DNA of 64,000 nucleotides. Source: Site-B1 sp963722665 (GTDB lineage: Bacteria; Bacteroidota; Bacteroidia; Flavobacteriales; Flavobacteriaceae). Shown here piece by piece: positions 17,245 through 25,651 of the stretch. The stretch lies in assembly GCA_963722665.1 (NCBI GenBank), contig CAVRNW010000039.1:1-64000 (forward strand), written 5' to 3'. How positions within the stretch are numbered: position 1 is the stretch's first letter; every line of letters starts with the position of its first letter. Position numbers and translations under genes: made by a program. Under the pieces are notes generated by a model, which was not told where the DNA came from, did no database searches, and saw only the letters and a program-made list of their open reading frames with translations.

Positions 17245-18592
17245 AATTCCTTACTGCCTCTTTAAATTGTCTTCCTCTATCCTCATAATTTTGAAACAGG
17301 TCAAAACTGGCACAAGCCGGTGACAACAACACATTGTCTCCTGCTTTGGCAATTTTGTACGCTATCTTGACCGCTTCACTCATAAACTGGGTCTCAATAA
17401 TAATATCAACCATATTCCCAAAAGCCTTGAATAGTTTTTCATTATCAACTCCTAAACAAATGATAGCTTTTACCTTTTCATTTACAAAAGGATACAATTC
17501 CTCATAATCATTTCCCTTATCTTCTCCGCCAACGATCCAAACTGTAGGAGCTTCCATACTTTCCAGGGCATAATATGTAGCATTTACATTGGTAGCCTTG
17601 GAGTCGTTTATGTACTCCACTTTATTGATCTTAAGTACATGTTCCAGCCTATGCTCGACGCCTTGGAAATTCTCCAGACTTTCCCGAATGGTTTGTTTCC
17701 TGATCTTCAATAAATGAGCAACAGTTGAAGCTGCCATGGCATTTTTAATGTTGTGATTCCCTTCTAAAGCTAAATTTGCTGTTGGCATAGTTATTTTGTT
17801 ATTATTAATAGTTATTATTATTTCCTTTTTATCTAAATACGCTCCATTTTTCACCTTTTCCTTTAATGAAAAGGGTAATAAGATTGATTTAATCGAATTG
17901 TTCTTCATCCATTTTTGAATGACCTCATCATCTGCATCGTAGATGAAATAATCCTTGGCGGACTGATTCTTTATGATCCTGAATTTAGAATTGATATAAT
18001 TCTCAAACTTGTAATCGTATCGGTCTAAATGGTCAGGAGTGATATTGGTCAGAACGGCTATATGCGGATTAAAATCGACAATACCATCTAATTGAAAACT
18101 GCTTATTTCCAGCACATAATTAGGATGATCCTTTTCGAGTACTTGTTTAGCAAAACTATCTCCAATATTTCCTGCCAAACCCACTTCCAGATCCTGCTTT
18201 AGCAAATGATGCGTCCATGTTGCCGTTGTGGTCTTACCGTTACTGCCTGTAATTCCTATTATGGTTGCATCGGTAAATCTGGATGCAAATTCAATTTCAG
18301 AAATAACAGGAATTCCCAATTCTATAAGTTGTTTCACTAACAAAACCTTATCCGGAATTCCAGGGCTTTTCATAACCAGATCTGCATTCAGAATTAATGA
18401 TTCAGTATGCTTTCCTTCTTCCCATTCAATCTCATTATTTATAAGAACGTTTTTATATTTTTCTTTTATTGATCCTTTATCAGAAACAAATACTTCGTAA
18501 CCTTTTGCCTTTCCCAGCAGTGCAGTTCCTACTCCACTTTCGCCTGCCCCCAAAACGACAAGTCGTTTTTGGATTTTTGATTTACGATTCAT
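17240..18592 (-). CDS. murD: UDP-N-acetylmuramoyl-L-alanine-D-glutamate ligase
   Basis: Adds D-Glu to the muropeptide precursor. 450 residues: KRLVVLGAGESGVGTALLGK, VMKSPGIPDKVLLVKQL, P-loop GITGSNGKTTTATWTHHLL, VLTNITPDHLDRYDYKFENY, LEGNHNIKNAMAAS, FQGVEHRLEHV and NDSKATNVNATYYALES. The first residues MNRKSKIQ are encoded by the heptamer tract, and the ATG overlaps the TGA of the truncated four-helix-bundle gene (ATGA), so murD translation may now be coupled to that remnant. It ends in a TTCCC-hairpin element. Confidence 0.97.
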   Translation of the reverse strand: MNRKSKIQKRLVVLGAGESGVGTALLGKAKGYEVFVSDKGSIKEKYKNVLINNEIEWEEGKHTESLILNADLVMKSPGIPDKVLLVKQLIELGIPVISEIEFASRFTDATIIGITGSNGKTTTATWTHHLLKQDLEVGLAGNIGDSFAKQVLEKDHPNYVLEISSFQLDGIVDFNPHIAVLTNITPDHLDRYDYKFENYINSKFRIIKNQSAKDYFIYDADDEVIQKWMKNNSIKSILLPFSLKEKVKNGAYLDKKEIIITINNNKITMPTANLALEGNHNIKNAMAASTVAHLLKIRKQTIRESLENFQGVEHRLEHVLKINKVEYINDSKATNVNATYYALESMEAPTVWIVGGEDKGNDYEELYPFVNEKVKAIICLGVDNEKLFKAFGNMVDIIIETQFMSEAVKIAYKIAKAGDNVLLSPACASFDLFQNYEDRGRQFKEAVRNL

Positions 18593-18606
18593 GATGTACG
18601 ATTTCT
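18570..18606. repeat. Heptamer tract at the murD start
   Basis: Units GATTTTT, GATTTAC, GATTCAT, GATGTAC and GATTTCT in tandem. The tract covers the first codons of murD and the last codons of the truncated four-helix-bundle frame. Confidence 0.75.
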
Positions 18607-18786
18607 CATTGTTTTGATTGATGCTACGACAATCGACAATAATTCATTTGCTCCAACTGAACTTGAACATCGAATCAATTGATTACAATACGCATTGTAT
18701 TCCCTTGAAACTGGAAATTTGGTGCATAAATACCAGCAATCCGTTGCAAATATTTTTGTTCTTTTTTTTAAATCTTCTTTCATCAA
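18589..18786 (-). pseudogene. Internally deleted four-helix-bundle gene
   Basis: 65 codons still open. It matches the intact copy at 15.5 kb at both ends: KRTKIFATDCWYLCTKFPVS, NAYCNQLIRCSSSVGAN, then directly ELLSIVVASIKTMRN. The 53 central codons of the intact copy are missing. In the intact copy the two break points both carry AGCAAAT, and the truncated copy has a single AGCAAAT at the joint, so an in-frame deletion of 159 bases between 7-bp direct repeats explains it. At most two helices remain, so function is doubtful. Its stop overlaps the murD start. Confidence 0.9.
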
Positions 18787-18823
18787 TAATTCTAAAATCC
18801 AAATTCGTAAATCGTAATTTTCT
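18787..18823. repeat. Heptamer flank, mraY side
   Basis: ATTCGTAAATCGTAATTTTC: about two CGTAAAT-type units between the mraY stop and the truncated four-helix-bundle gene. Confidence 0.55.
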
Positions 18824-20056
18824 TTATCTTAATTTCAGCGTTACTATTGATAATATTGCCAGAAAAATTCCAACGATCCAGAACCGAGTAACTATTTTAC
18901 TTTCATGATATCCTCCCTTTTGATAATGGTGATGCAATGGTGACATTTTAAAAATTCGCCTGCCTTCTCCATATTTCTTCTTCGTGTATTTAAACCAGCT
19001 CACCTGAAAGATCACGGAGAGGGATTCGGCAAAAAATATCCCACATAAGATCGGGATCAATAACTCCTTCCTGACCGCAATCGCAATGACAGCAATGACT
19101 CCGCCTATTGTTAAACTCCCTGTATCTCCCATGAATACCTGGGCCGGAAATGTATTGTACCATAAAAACCCAATAAGAGCTCCGGCGAAAGCCGCAATAA
19201 AAACAACCGTTTCTCCCATTCTGGGTATGAACATGACATTTAGATAATCTGAAAAAATGATGTTACCAGATATCCAGGCAAAAACTGCCAAGGCAAAAAC
19301 GATTATCGCTGAAGTTCCCGCAGCCAGACCATCAATACCATCGGTCAAATTTGCTCCATTTGAAACTGCAGTAACAATAAAAATGACGATTGGTATAAAA
19401 ATTAACCACGCATATTTTGCCCAATCCTTATTGATCCAGGTTATTAATGTGGCATAATCAAATTCGTTATTCTTAACAAAAGGAATCGTTGTTTTGGTTG
19501 ATTTCTCTTCTGGACTAAATACCTTATCAGAGCTTTCTGTAATACTGATCGTTGTCTCACTGGTCACTAATTTTTCCTGCTTGATCGTTACTCCCGGATG
19601 GAAATACATCACAGAGGCTACAAAAACTCCTAATCCCACCTGACCCAGGATCTTAAACTTACCACTTAAACCGTCCTTGTCCTTTTTAAATACTTTGATG
19701 TAGTCATCAATAAATCCTATAAATCCCATCCATACCATTGCCACAATAAGCATCACGACATATATATTATCTAATCTTGCTACTAACAGGACCGGGATCA
19801 ATGTGGCCAGAATAATGATTATTCCACCCATGGTAGGTGTTCCTGCTTTTTCGATCTGACCGTCAAGACCAAGATCTCTGACAGATTCACCAACCTGTTG
19901 ACGTTGTAAATAAATAATGATCTTTTTTCCAAATATTGTTGAAATTAACAGAGATAATATGATAGCAACAGCCGCTCGAAAGGAAATGAACTGGAATAGC
20001 GATGCTCCCGGAAATTGATATAGTTTCTCTAAATATTCGAATAAGTAATATAACAT
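18824..20056 (-). CDS. mraY: Phospho-MurNAc-pentapeptide translocase
   Basis: Integral membrane enzyme forming lipid I on undecaprenyl phosphate. 410 residues, about ten helices. Motifs: KAGTPTMGGIIIILATLIPV, FIGFIDDYIKVFKKDKDGLS (catalytic Asp pair), NLTDGIDGLAAGTSAI, MGDTGSLTIGGVI and SPLHHHYQKGGYHESKIVTR. Compared with the E. coli enzyme (about 360 residues) there is a hydrophilic insertion around residues 165-205 (for example SETTISITESSDKVFSPEEK), a feature of Bacteroidota MraY. It is 52 bases downstream of murE. Confidence 0.97.
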   Translation of the reverse strand: MLYYLFEYLEKLYQFPGASLFQFISFRAAVAIILSLLISTIFGKKIIIYLQRQQVGESVRDLGLDGQIEKAGTPTMGGIIIILATLIPVLLVARLDNIYVVMLIVAMVWMGFIGFIDDYIKVFKKDKDGLSGKFKILGQVGLGVFVASVMYFHPGVTIKQEKLVTSETTISITESSDKVFSPEEKSTKTTIPFVKNNEFDYATLITWINKDWAKYAWLIFIPIVIFIVTAVSNGANLTDGIDGLAAGTSAIIVFALAVFAWISGNIIFSDYLNVMFIPRMGETVVFIAAFAGALIGFLWYNTFPAQVFMGDTGSLTIGGVIAVIAIAVRKELLIPILCGIFFAESLSVIFQVSWFKYTKKKYGEGRRIFKMSPLHHHYQKGGYHESKIVTRFWIVGIFLAILSIVTLKLR

Positions 20057-20084
20057 ACTCTTTATTTCATTTTTTATGATGCTT

Positions 20085-20107
20085 CACTTCGACTCCGCTC
20101 AGCGATC
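20085..20107. repeat. REP-like element (TTCGACTnCGCTCA family)
   Basis: CACTTCGACTCCGCTCAGCG in the murE-mraY gap. Related copies lie at 60013 and inside metH2 at 60690. Short GC-richer islands like this are common between Bacteroidota genes. Confidence 0.6.
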
Positions 20108-20108
20108 T

Positions 20109-21572
20109 TTATTTTTGCAACTGTTTTAAAAATTCTTTTGCTATTTTAAAATCATCAAAGTCTATTCGTTTACCATTTATTTCCTGATAGGTCTCATGTC
20201 CCTTTCCTGCTATCAGAATTATATCATTTGGTTGTGCCAGCTGGCAGGCCGTTTTAATGGCTTGCTTTCTATCAACGATCGACATTGTTTTTTTAAAATT
20301 CTGTGGCTCCACGCCTTTTTCAATTTCTTCAATTATGGTTTCCGGAACCTCACTTCTGGGGTTATCACTTGTAAAAATGACCTTTGTACTCAAGTCCGAA
20401 GCAATTTGTCCCATTACAGGCCGTTTGGTCTTATCCCTATCTCCTCCACATCCCACAACGGTAATCAATTCTTCATTTTTTGTTCTGATATTATTGATGG
20501 TCTCCAATACATTCTTTAAGGCATCCGGTGTATGCGCATAATCGATGATAGCCGTTATTTTTTCATCAGAAATGAGATATTGAAATCGGCCGCTAACGCT
20601 TTCCAATTCGCTAATCAATCGAAGAATTTCATCTTTCTCCAGCCCCAGCAGATCAGCTGCTCCATAAATGGCTGCCAAATTATAGGCATTAAAACTTCCG
20701 ATCAATCGCGCCCAGACTTCATTATCATTAAGTTTTATCAGGAGTCCGCCAAACTGATTCTCCAGCATCTGAGCCTTGTAATCTGCATAGGTTTTTAGGG
20801 CATAAGTGTACTTTTTGGCTTTAGTGTTCTGCAACATGACCAGGCCATTCTTATCATCGACATTAACCAGAGCAAATGCCTTTGGAGACAGATTATCAAA
20901 GAACCTCTTTTTAACATCCCGATAGTCTGCAAATGTCTTATGATAATCTAAATGATCATGGGACAGATTGGTAAATACGCCACCTGTAAAAATCAATCCT
21001 TCCGTCCTGTTTTGATGAATGCCATGAGAACTCACCTCCATAAAGCAGAATTCAACACCCTCATCGTTCATTTCCTTTAAATATTTATTTATGGTAATTG
21101 AATCAGGCGTAGTATGGGTTGCCTTATATTCAATATCGTTAACCATTACCCTTACTGTTGACAGCAATCCTACTTTATATCCTGCTTTTTTAAATAACTG
21201 GTATAAAAGTGTGGCTATAGTTGTCTTACCATTGGTTCCCGTTATACCAACCAGCTTTAAATTTTCTGACGGCACACCATAGTAATTGGATGCCATTACT
21301 GCTAAAGCCTGACTGGAACTGTCAACCTGAACATAGGTTACTCCATTAATAAATTCTTCCGGAAGCGTTTCACAAACAATTGCTATTGCTCCTTGATTTA
21401 TCGCTGTACCAATATATTTATGACCATCAACCAAAGTGCCCGGTATAGCAACAAAAACGTCATTAAGTGAGATCTTACGGGAATCAAAATCCATATTATT
21501 GATAGCCACAGAAGTCCTGCCTACCACAGAATTCAGGGTTACCTTATATAATATGTCCTTTAATTCTATCAT
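20109..21572 (-). CDS. murE: UDP-MurNAc-tripeptide synthetase, meso-diaminopimelate type
   Basis: Adds meso-diaminopimelate at position 3 of the stem peptide. 487 residues: IPGTLVDGHKYIGTAINQGA, P-loop VGITGTNGKTTIATLLYQLF, MEVSSHGIHQNRTEGLIFTG, FTNLSHDHLDYHKTFADY, and the DNPRSE motif (FTSDNPRSEVPET) that marks the diaminopimelate-specific enzymes rather than lysine-specific ones. The ATG overlaps the ftsI stop (ATGA), indicating coupling. Confidence 0.97.
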   Translation of the reverse strand: MIELKDILYKVTLNSVVGRTSVAINNMDFDSRKISLNDVFVAIPGTLVDGHKYIGTAINQGAIAIVCETLPEEFINGVTYVQVDSSSQALAVMASNYYGVPSENLKLVGITGTNGKTTIATLLYQLFKKAGYKVGLLSTVRVMVNDIEYKATHTTPDSITINKYLKEMNDEGVEFCFMEVSSHGIHQNRTEGLIFTGGVFTNLSHDHLDYHKTFADYRDVKKRFFDNLSPKAFALVNVDDKNGLVMLQNTKAKKYTYALKTYADYKAQMLENQFGGLLIKLNDNEVWARLIGSFNAYNLAAIYGAADLLGLEKDEILRLISELESVSGRFQYLISDEKITAIIDYAHTPDALKNVLETINNIRTKNEELITVVGCGGDRDKTKRPVMGQIASDLSTKVIFTSDNPRSEVPETIIEEIEKGVEPQNFKKTMSIVDRKQAIKTACQLAQPNDIILIAGKGHETYQEINGKRIDFDDFKIAKEFLKQLQK

Positions 21573-23572
21573 GATGTTTCCAAGACTACTGTTTGATTCT
21601 TTTTAACTTTTATTCCCTTGTTGACAGATTGGTTTTTTACCACACCAGAACCTGAAAGTTTTACTTTCAATCCCATATTTTCCAACAAGGCCAATGCATC
21701 CATGGCCGGCAGCCCTTTAACATCAGGCATAATGGTCAAATAGGTTTGTGCAGTTTTGTAATAGCTTTCATATTCACTTTCAACTGATGCGTTCCTAACT
21801 TCCAGAGTTTCCACTTCATCTATAATTGGTGTATCTGTAAATATTTTTTGAGCGACCTTTTTAAAGACAGGACCTGATACATCTGCACCATAATACCCCA
21901 CACTTTTATCAGGTTCATGAATGACCACAATGCATGAATACTTTGGATTTTCGGCCGGAAAAAACCCAACGAAGGATGAGATATAGTTCAATTTATCCTT
22001 GTCTCTGTAATCTTTTTGGCATGTTCCGGTCTTCCCTGCCATTGAAAAGTTTGGAGAATATAATCTGTGACCGGTCCCATGATCTTTATCAACGACGTTC
22101 ATCAATAGCTGCTTCATTATTGCAACCGTTTCTTTCGAGCAGATCCGAGGGTTTATCACTTCTTTCTTGAATGGTACAACTACTCTGTCAAATTCCTTGA
22201 CTTCCTGTAAGAACTGTGGTCTTACCATTTCACCGTCATTGGCAATTGCATTATAGAAGGTTAAAGTTTGCAATGGCGTAAATGACACTCCATATCCATA
22301 AGCCATCCATTGCAAAGCGATTCCACTCCATCTTTTTTTGTCATCGGGATGTGGAATTATTGGTTCAGGTTCTCCAATGATAGGCAGGTCAAGTTTATGG
22401 TTCAAATCCATATCATATAGTCCCTGCACAAATTTCTTAGGGTTGTTCTTGTAGCTTTGATCTATAATTTTAACGAGTCCTGTGTTTGACGAAACTTCAA
22501 AGGCTTTTGCCACACTGATCTTTCCATAACCCCCGTGCTTGGAATCCCGGACCTTTTTGCCATAAAAACTGATGACCCCATTTTCAGTATCAATAATATC
22601 AGTGGTATCGATCACCTTATCTTCCAGGGCTACCGTTAAAGCCATCGACTTAAATGTAGAACCCGATTCATGACTTTCTCCCACAGCATAATTTAGTCGT
22701 TCATAATAATGCCCGTTTTTATTCCTGCCTAGATTTGAAATAGCCTTAACTTCTCCTGTTCTGGTCTCCATTACCACTACACAGCCATGATCTGCCTTGT
22801 ACTTTTCCAACTGCTCCAATAATGCATGATGAGCTATATCCTGAATATTAACATCAATTGTCGTGTACACATCATACCCATCCTTTGGCTCTACCTGATT
22901 GAAATCCTGAATAGGTTTCCATTGTCCTTTACCTATCTTTTGTTTTAAGCGTTTACCATCGGTCCCTCGTAAATATTGTTCACCAAAAGCGCCATCTATT
23001 CCGGGTCTGGTCACATTGCCCTGATCATCAAAACGCTCATAACCAATGGTTCTTTGGGCGATTCCACCCATAGGATGCTCCCGTTTTGTAGATTGTTCAA
23101 CAATTAATCCTCCTTTGAATGCGCCCAAATTGAGCAAAGGAAAATTCCGGAATCTCAAATAATCAGAATAACCAATATTTCTGGCCAATAAATAATATCT
23201 GTTTTTGTTTGCTCTCGCTTTTCTTAAATTTTGCTTATAATAAGCCGGTGTTCTTCCATGGTATTTTGCCAGTGAGTCACATAAAGGCTTTAAATAGGTA
23301 TTAAATGTTTTTTCGCCTGGTGTCATGGCATCGATCAAGATGTTGTATTTTGGAACTGAGGTTGCCAACAGATTACCATTGGCTGAATAGACATTCCCTC
23401 GATTTGCAGGTATCACAACATTTTTTATTGTACGATCCTCCGCTATATGTCTGTATTTATCACCATCAACTATCTGGATACTGACCAATTTAAAAATCAC
23501 GAGAATGGCGAAAATAAACATACATCCGGCTACAAAATACAGGCGATTCAATATGTTCTTCTCGTTATTCAA
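21569..23572 (-). CDS. ftsI: Septal peptidoglycan transpeptidase (PBP3/FtsI type, one PASTA domain)
   Basis: Class B penicillin-binding protein cross-linking septal peptidoglycan. 667 residues: membrane anchor LYFVAGCMFIFAILVIFKLV, dimerisation domain with RGNVYSANGNLLATSVPKYN, transpeptidase motifs SxxK in HESGSTFKSMALTVAL, SxN in SSNTGLVKI, and KTG in MAGKTGTCQKDYRDKDK. A C-terminal PASTA segment (MPDVKGLPAMDALALLENMG) follows. PASTA on FtsI is usual in Bacteroidota. It begins one base after ftsL. Confidence 0.97.
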   Translation of the reverse strand: MNNEKNILNRLYFVAGCMFIFAILVIFKLVSIQIVDGDKYRHIAEDRTIKNVVIPANRGNVYSANGNLLATSVPKYNILIDAMTPGEKTFNTYLKPLCDSLAKYHGRTPAYYKQNLRKARANKNRYYLLARNIGYSDYLRFRNFPLLNLGAFKGGLIVEQSTKREHPMGGIAQRTIGYERFDDQGNVTRPGIDGAFGEQYLRGTDGKRLKQKIGKGQWKPIQDFNQVEPKDGYDVYTTIDVNIQDIAHHALLEQLEKYKADHGCVVVMETRTGEVKAISNLGRNKNGHYYERLNYAVGESHESGSTFKSMALTVALEDKVIDTTDIIDTENGVISFYGKKVRDSKHGGYGKISVAKAFEVSSNTGLVKIIDQSYKNNPKKFVQGLYDMDLNHKLDLPIIGEPEPIIPHPDDKKRWSGIALQWMAYGYGVSFTPLQTLTFYNAIANDGEMVRPQFLQEVKEFDRVVVPFKKEVINPRICSKETVAIMKQLLMNVVDKDHGTGHRLYSPNFSMAGKTGTCQKDYRDKDKLNYISSFVGFFPAENPKYSCIVVIHEPDKSVGYYGADVSGPVFKKVAQKIFTDTPIIDEVETLEVRNASVESEYESYYKTAQTYLTIMPDVKGLPAMDALALLENMGLKVKLSGSGVVKNQSVNKGIKVKKNQTVVLETS

Positions 23573-23573
23573 G

Positions 23574-23897
23574 CTAGTTCTTGTTTTGTGATTTTACTTT
23601 AATTTTTTTTGGCGGAATTACGGATGGTGCCAATCCCTTATCTGTCATTTTTATCAGTACTGATGATTCCATTTTCATGCCCATCAATTTTTTTCTTCCT
23701 TCTACAAAAGCAGATCTTAATTCTTTTACTTCATTATTCAATTTGGCTATCTGGTGTACTTTTTTATCTGCGCTATGCGAACTGGCAATCATTATTATAG
23801 CCAAGATGGATATGAAGATTATCATTCTCCAGTTTTTAAAGGAATCGTCACTTATTAAAAAAGTGCCCTTTAAAATGCTATAAATACTTTTCTTCAT
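23574..23897 (-). CDS. ftsL: FtsL-like divisome protein
   Basis: 107 residues: a cytoplasmic N-terminus (MKKSIYSILKGTFLISDDSF), one membrane helix MIIFISILAIIMIASSHS at about residues 25-42, then a short coiled coil KKVHQIAKLNNEVKELRSAF. This is the FtsL/DivIC-type layout and the position between rsmH and ftsI is diagnostic. The ATG directly follows a double-hairpin repeat element. Confidence 0.9.
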   Translation of the reverse strand: MKKSIYSILKGTFLISDDSFKNWRMIIFISILAIIMIASSHSADKKVHQIAKLNNEVKELRSAFVEGRKKLMGMKMESSVLIKMTDKGLAPSVIPPKKIKVKSQNKN

Positions 23898-24026
23898 CCT
23901 ATCTGTCGCTTTGCGACATCTTCCCTAAAGGGAAGAATTATTCGTTATCCGTTAAATTGTGTCTTCTCAAATTACCCCTTCATTAAAACCTTCTTCCCTT
24001 CGGGAAGGATTAAGGATGGGATTATA
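23895..24026. repeat. Hairpin repeat elements filling the rsmH-ftsL gap
   Basis: Two hairpins, TGTCGC/GCGACA (23904-23918) and CTTCCCTAAAGGGAAG (23920-23935), lie directly before the ftsL start; a third, CTTCCCTTCGGGAAG (23993-24007) with GATTAAGGATGGGATTATAA, covers the rsmH stop. The first pair recurs almost identically at 57774-57816, again directly before a minus-strand start codon. Confidence 0.85.
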
Positions 24027-24921
24027 ATTTCTCCGCTATTCTTAGTTTGGCACTTCGTGCTCTATTATTAATTTTTATTTCTTCCTGACCAGGTGTTATT
24101 AAACCACCTACTTTTTTGAACGGCACTTCAAAATTCCCATACATATCACGCTCCGGTTCACCTTCAAATAATCCGTTTCTTATAAAACGTTTCACCAGTC
24201 TATCCTCGAGAGAGTGATATGAAATCACACTCAATCTTCCTCCCGGTTTAAGCAAGTCCTGAGTTTGTAACAGAAATTCCTTTAACACTTCAATTTCCTG
24301 ATTGACTTCAATTCTTATGGCTTGATAGATCTGGGCCAACACTTTATTTTCCTTTTTATGCTGCAAAAACCTATGCAACACTTCTTTTAATTGATCTGAA
24401 GTTTTAATAGGCTCATGCTTTCTTTGCTCTACTATTATTTTAGCCATTGCGGGTGCCTGTCTTAATTCGCCATATTGAAAAAGAACTTGTCTGATCTGCT
24501 CTTCATCATATTCATTTACGACATGAAATGCTGACAACTTATCGTTCTGATTCATTCTCATGTCCAGATCGGCATTAAATCGAGTTGAAAAACCTCGTTC
24601 TGCGACATCAAACTGATGAGAAGAAACTCCGAAATCGGCTAAAATTCCATCAACCTGCTTATATCCATGAAAACGAACAAACCGCTTTACATATCTAAAA
24701 TTCTCATTTATGAGTGTGAATCGATCGTCATTAATCGTATTTAAAAGAGCGTCCTGATCCTGATCAAATGCTATGAGTCTTCCTTTTGGACCTAATCGGT
24801 TTAATATCTCCTTGCTGTGCCCTCCTCCACCAAAGGTGACATCTACATAAACACCATCTGATACAATGTTCAATCCATCCACAGATTCCATTAACAATAC
24901 GGGTCTATGATATACCTCCAT
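24022..24921 (-). CDS. rsmH: 16S rRNA C1402 N4-methyltransferase RsmH
   Basis: SAM-dependent methylation of C1402 in 16S rRNA. About 299 residues from MEVYHRPVLLMESVDGLNI; two upstream in-frame ATGs (24924, 24933) lie inside the mraZ end and are less likely. Motifs: YVDVTFGGGGHSKEIL (SAM loop), ILADFGVSSHQFDVAERGFS, LDMRMNQND and ISYHSLEDRLVKRFI. It overlaps the mraZ 3' end, typical for the mraZ-rsmH pair at the head of dcw clusters. Confidence 0.95.
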   Translation of the reverse strand: MEVYHRPVLLMESVDGLNIVSDGVYVDVTFGGGGHSKEILNRLGPKGRLIAFDQDQDALLNTINDDRFTLINENFRYVKRFVRFHGYKQVDGILADFGVSSHQFDVAERGFSTRFNADLDMRMNQNDKLSAFHVVNEYDEEQIRQVLFQYGELRQAPAMAKIIVEQRKHEPIKTSDQLKEVLHRFLQHKKENKVLAQIYQAIRIEVNQEIEVLKEFLLQTQDLLKPGGRLSVISYHSLEDRLVKRFIRNGLFEGEPERDMYGNFEVPFKKVGGLITPGQEEIKINNRARSAKLRIAEKL

Positions 24922-25378
24922 CATCTGTATCATCTTTTCCCATGACCTCTTCGGTCAGATCTGCAAAATCCTGAGCTGCATCATCAATAGCCACTTCATA
25001 TTTATCTTTGTCCCATATCTCGACAATATTTATTGCGGTAGAGACTACTATGTTCTTGGAAATACCGGCAAAAGCAAATAAGTCTTTGGGTATAAGTAAA
25101 CGTCCCGTGTTATCCACTTCTATAACTTTTACTCCGGCTGTAAACCTTCGGATAAAATCATTGTTCTTTTTAACGTAGCGATTCAATTTGCCTATTTTTT
25201 TCATTTCAACTTCCCATTCATCCATAGGATACAACTCCAGACAGGTTTGAAATACCGCACGTTTTAACACAAATCCTTTTTGAAGCACCGGTGACAACTG
25301 CTTTTTTAAGGCAGCAGGAAGCATGAGCCTTCCCTTGGCATCTACCTTGCATTCGTATGTCCCGATCAAAGAGTTCAT
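24905..25378 (-). CDS. mraZ: Transcriptional regulator MraZ
   Basis: AbrB-fold double-barrel DNA-binding protein repressing the dcw operon. 157 residues from MNSLIGTYECKVDAKGRLML; a frame extends 18 codons upstream to 25432, but that would run over the operator, so the ATG at 25376-25378 is preferred. Both MraZ repeats are visible: DAKGRLMLPAALKKQL at the N-terminus and VEVDNTGRLLIPKDLFAFAG in the second half. First gene of the operon, preceded by three GTGGTA boxes. Confidence 0.95.
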   Translation of the reverse strand: MNSLIGTYECKVDAKGRLMLPAALKKQLSPVLQKGFVLKRAVFQTCLELYPMDEWEVEMKKIGKLNRYVKKNNDFIRRFTAGVKVIEVDNTGRLLIPKDLFAFAGISKNIVVSTAINIVEIWDKDKYEVAIDDAAQDFADLTEEVMGKDDTDDGGIS

Positions 25379-25416
25379 GATAAACTGTATATAAGGCCCA
25401 AATATATTGAAAAATA

Positions 25417-25442
25417 TACCACTTTTTACCACATTTTACCAC
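25417..25442 (-). promoter_or_regulatory. MraZ operator: three GTGGTA boxes at 10-bp spacing
   Basis: On the minus strand GTGGTA occurs three times (25442-25437, 25432-25427, 25422-25417), with exactly one turn between starts and A-rich spacers. MraZ proteins are known to bind arrays of short direct G-rich repeats with 10-bp period upstream of their own gene; here the box is GTGGTA rather than the enterobacterial TGGG form. Confidence 0.85.
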
Positions 25443-25615
25443 TTTGTTGATAAGTTTTCGTTCATGATAGAGATTTTATCGACAAACACCTTGAATTCAG
25501 TTTATTTCATTTGACCCAAACAGTTTTGAAAAACGGAACTAATATTGCTTTCTAATCGATCAGAAATATTTTTTTTGAAATGGATTAAATTGACAACTAT
25601 GTTTTGTGAATTAAC

Positions 25616-25623
25616 TATATTTG
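25616..25623 (+). promoter_or_regulatory. -7 promoter element (TATATTTG)
   Basis: Perfect TAnnTTTG 28 bases before the hydrolase ATG, with a TTGAC about 20 bases further upstream as a possible -33 element. It probably drives the hydrolase and engB. Confidence 0.6.
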
Positions 25624-25651
25624 CTTTTTTACAAACTTGATTGACTGGTCA

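Noticed and set aside
25379..25432. N-terminally extended MraZ starting at 25432
   Set aside because: The extra 18 codons overlap the GTGGTA operator boxes and do not resemble the MraZ N-terminus, which starts at MNSLIGTYE.
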